This document shows, one piece after another, positions 61,106 through 64,000 of a stretch of DNA of 64,000 nt; the stretch's first letter is position 1; every line of letters begins with the position of its first letter. This DNA comes from Membranipora membranacea (lineage: Eukaryota > Bryozoa > Gymnolaemata > Cheilostomatida > Membraniporidae). A program made the position numbers and the translations under genes. The notes beneath the pieces are model-generated. The model was not told the origin of the DNA, ran no database searches, and worked only from the letters and a program-made list of their open reading frames with translations. The DNA is taken from positions 22,356,283-22,420,282 of the forward strand of contig OU612066.1 in NCBI GenBank assembly GCA_914767715.1, read 5' to 3'.

Positions 61106-62560
61106 CCAAAAGATTATCTTGCTATACATTCCCAAGATTAAAAACCCTCTTTAGTCCAGAAAGACACCTAGCTAAAAGTTACTCAAAAAAATGTGTTAAT
61201 TTTAGCGGAAGCGAGGCAACATTCAATTAAATTTTTTTAGATTAGAGTTATATGCTGATTTCAATTATTTGGTTTCTATGCCTAAATACTATGTCTTAGT
61301 TCTACACCTCTCAGTTTGTCAGTTCAGGAGAAAACTAATTTAACTAAAAAGAACGGAGATATCCCTATCAATCGCCCATATATTCCGATTGTTCTGCCTT
61401 AGTATAGCCAGTTGTGTACTATCTAATTTAAAAACCTCACCATTTGTGCCTTGATATTATACTATATATACTGTATATATACCTATATACCTTCTAACTA
61501 CATATACACTACGGCATGCATCGAACCAAATTCTAGCAGTTTGATCCGCACAATAAAAATTAGATGGGCCTGATCGCCTCTGACAACCGTTTTTAACAAC
61601 GTTCAAGGAAGATTTGGTTGCTCAACTTTGTGCTGAATCAGTGGATAAAATGTATTCAATGTCATTGGCTGATGTCTGAACAGTAGAGCGAAATCAGATT
61701 GAGTCGAATCGTAGCACCATTCCATTACTTTGTCTCTCTAAAAAATTTGTAATATCACCAAGAAGAAAAAAAATGAAATGAAAAACTTCATTTTGTATGG
61801 TATGCACATATCAGAATGAATTTGAATTGAGTCATCGACTCGCTACTTGTTTTGTCTTTATCATTCACATTCAGTCTCTTTCCAGTCTGTTTGGATCAGG
61901 ACCATAAATACAGGAGGTCTACTGTGTGCACGCAGTATAAAGATCCTCCTCTGCTTTTTCAAAAAAAGAGTTGCGGCAAGGGTATAGGGTATCCCACCCA
62001 AGCCACCTGAGATTAAGGGGGCTCGTTAAATAGGGCGGTTAAATAAGACCTAGTGTATAGAAAGAAAAAAAAATTCATATTATGAAAATTGTTAATCCTC
62101 ATTGCCTTTGAATAATAAGGGCAAGGCTCTAAAAGTTCTCTCAGTCTCAGATTTTTACCGCTCTAACTTATTCTACAAATACTTTGACATTGACATTATA
62201 ACCAAAGAGTTAATATCAGCGTTAGAAAGTTTTACGCTTGAGGCACAAGGAGCTGCTTCCTCCTTTGCCAGCTTCCTTTTTTTCTCTCTTGATTCAACCC
62301 TTTCACAAACCAGTCGACTACAAACTCTTATAGCAACGGTTCTCTTAGAGATCATAGCGAACGCACTATATTCCCTCTATTTTATTGAATTTACTGGCTG
62401 CAGACTTTGAAAACCTTTTTAAGACGCCCTCACACCTCTCTACATATACATCTGCTGTCTTAAATTGACTTTGAGTCATAATTGTAACCTATCTCATAAC
62501 ATTGCACCTTGCAGTAAAATGTACAAACTTGCTCCAATTCCTTTTAAACTGAGCGGAGAA
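61106..62560. other. Non-coding, nothing recognised
   Basis: No match to other units. Frames on both strands at about 62100-62410 overlap each other; neither shows a known motif. The minus one has a Lys/Glu-rich stretch ('SREKKRKLAKEEA'), the plus one a Leu/Phe-rich stretch, typical of one being the shadow of the other or both of neither. Confidence 0.45.
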
Positions 62561-62739
62561 AAGGAAAATATGGGAAAATTTTGGTATTCTAAGGCTGAAT
62601 CATGGGATTCCATAGGTAATTATTAAGACTTATCTCCTCCCATTTTTTTAGGGTTTAAAAACTGATTTTCTCCCTAACTGGCAAACTGAGAGCTGTAGAA
62701 ACTATGACATTGTATTTAGACAACCTATCTACACATTCT

Positions 62740-63275
62740 CTTCTTCTATTGGCAGTCTGTTACAAAGCAATAGATTGAAGAGTGAAGATTTGAGCGAAGT
62801 TTGGATTCGGCGAAAAGAAACCTTCCCATTGAAAGACTTCAGCATTGAAACCTACACATACATGTTCATTCGTGACCTTCGATGTTTAGAGAGTTATATC
62901 CTCTTACAAGTTAAGTTTGTGACTTGGCTTGGCACAGAACAGTATGAGGATGAAGGGTATGGCAGTTGTATATGATCTATATTCCACAGTCCTGACTTTC
63001 TTAGACTCTTTGTGTTTACCCAGAATTATTCACCAATCACTGCAATTCTATACATGGGAGAAAGCAACCAATCATGTTCTTGCTGACACACAACTCTATT
63101 TTCAATTTCCGTACTTCCTCTAGGTGCTAACCACAAGCACGTTGGGCTAAGATTTTAGAGAGTTGTTCGATAAATGGTCAGCTGCGATGGAGGAGGCATG
63201 GATCACTGTGTCAAAATGGGATACAGAAACTGAGGGATTTAGAATGATTGATGATAGAGAGGAGATAAAGGTGGG
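62740..63275 (+). pseudogene. Second TRIM-like remnant: intron 3 and coiled-coil exon 4
   Basis: 62780-63000 matches TRIM B intron 3 (about 28800-29110: 'gagcgaagtttggattcgg' against 'gagcaaagtttggatttgg', and the shared 'cacagtcctgactttc'). It is followed by an exon 4 relic at about 63126-63275, containing 'ctgtttcgataaatggtcag' -like sequence and ending at AAG|GTGGGG. The exon has lost its middle, including the 'LSAEVKRLLEP' region. It is a second, older partial TRIM copy, 3 kb from the first. Confidence 0.7.
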
Positions 63276-64000
63276 GTGATCACTGCCTTATAAAGAAATT
63301 AAAAGAGAGTATACTAGCTAAAGATATAAAAAGCACTCTGAGTTGTTTCCGTCGGTGGATATAAGTAAATTTGAGTTCAAGAAGTAATAGTCGTGATGGT
63401 CATCGAAGTCCCACCAGTAAACACAAACAGTTTGATCTATACTTGTAAAGATTTAGATCCTTTACCCACAGCATTTGTCAATAATAACTATTGTGTTCTA
63501 TTCTATTGTCATTTGAGCTTATTAAGGGTTTGTGAAATATAAAATCAACCAAATGTTGCTTTAATGTATATATTACAAATCTAAAAATAAATGTTGAACA
63601 AAACAGTCGTTCCACTCCTGAAGGAAATGCAATGAGGAAGATACCTTGAGGTAAAGCTTAGATCAGGGTTGATAGTGTGGCTATTTATGGAAGCTTACAT
63701 GGAACTTTTACAAAGCATTTCCTATTTCAAAGAGCTTTCTTAGTATTTACCTAGAATTTGGTTACATGTTAGTTCCTGGGCGATATTTTGATCAGCATGG
63801 ATAACGGTGTTTGGGTGTGATATTCAACAATGATGTTCGATTTTCATAATATGTTTCTCCTACATTGATGGCCTACCCTGCAAAATTTTGCAATAGTCTG
63901 TAGAACAAATGTTGTGATGTACAAACCTTCAGCAGTTGAGATAAATATTGCCCATTAGTTCAGCTAATGATTAAAATATCATGTTCTCTCAGTTAATCAT
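63276..64000. other. Non-coding, nothing recognised
   Basis: AT-rich sequence with no supported exon, inverted repeat or match to the duplicated units. Confidence 0.5.

Noticed and set aside
62102-62410. 102-codon plus frame and overlapping minus frame with a Lys/Glu-rich stretch
   Set aside because: They are complementary shadows without splice support, motif or paralogue.

Overview
The window is animal (metazoan) nuclear DNA, AT-rich. Coding sequence is split into short exons with GT/AG borders, and several families of decayed transposable elements are present. Two gene families point to animals: RING/B-box/coiled-coil TRIM-like proteins and a C18orf63-like (DUF4708) protein. Nothing fixes the species. 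A marine invertebrate such as a sponge or other early-branching animal is a guess.

Layout. 1-540 is the 5' flank of an off-window copy of a minus-strand gene, called 'gene D' here. 600-13,400 holds an AT minisatellite, a probable 3.4 kb foldback element (3263-6635) enclosing a tiny two-exon gene, and the N-terminal half of a peroxisomal acyl-CoA oxidase gene (7323-11012) that lacks one internal exon and its whole 3' half. 13,400-59,200 is a tandem array of three decaying segmental duplicates (units A, B, C). Each carries, in order, a plus-strand TRIM-like gene, all or part of a plus-strand C18orf63-like gene, and minus-strand gene D. 59,200-64,000 holds scattered, broken TRIM exons of a further unit.

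The units have decayed differently. Unit A has a ruined TRIM gene (start codon, last RING cysteine and distal exons lost), the only nearly complete C18orf63-like gene (one in-frame TAG) and a deleted gene D. Unit B has an 8-exon TRIM ORF of 615 residues with an early stop, remnants of C18orf63, and gene D with all seven exons but a 16-nt deletion. Unit C has a fully open 624-residue TRIM gene, one C18orf63 exon relic and a gene D with stop codons. Comparing units dates insertions: a LINE fragment (40926-43980) is only in B and was itself hit by a 1045-bp hAT-like element with a clear 8-bp target duplication. A 1066-bp long-inverted-repeat element and a 264-bp MITE are only in C.

The TRIM-like proteins should be E3-ubiquitin-ligase-type scaffolds with a beta-propeller-like C-terminus. 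Gene D encodes an acidic protein with a basic tail that I do not recognise. No functional link between the three families can be claimed from sequence; they may simply travel together. Exon coordinates are from reading frames, splice consensus and paralogue comparison; no search or splice-prediction program was run.
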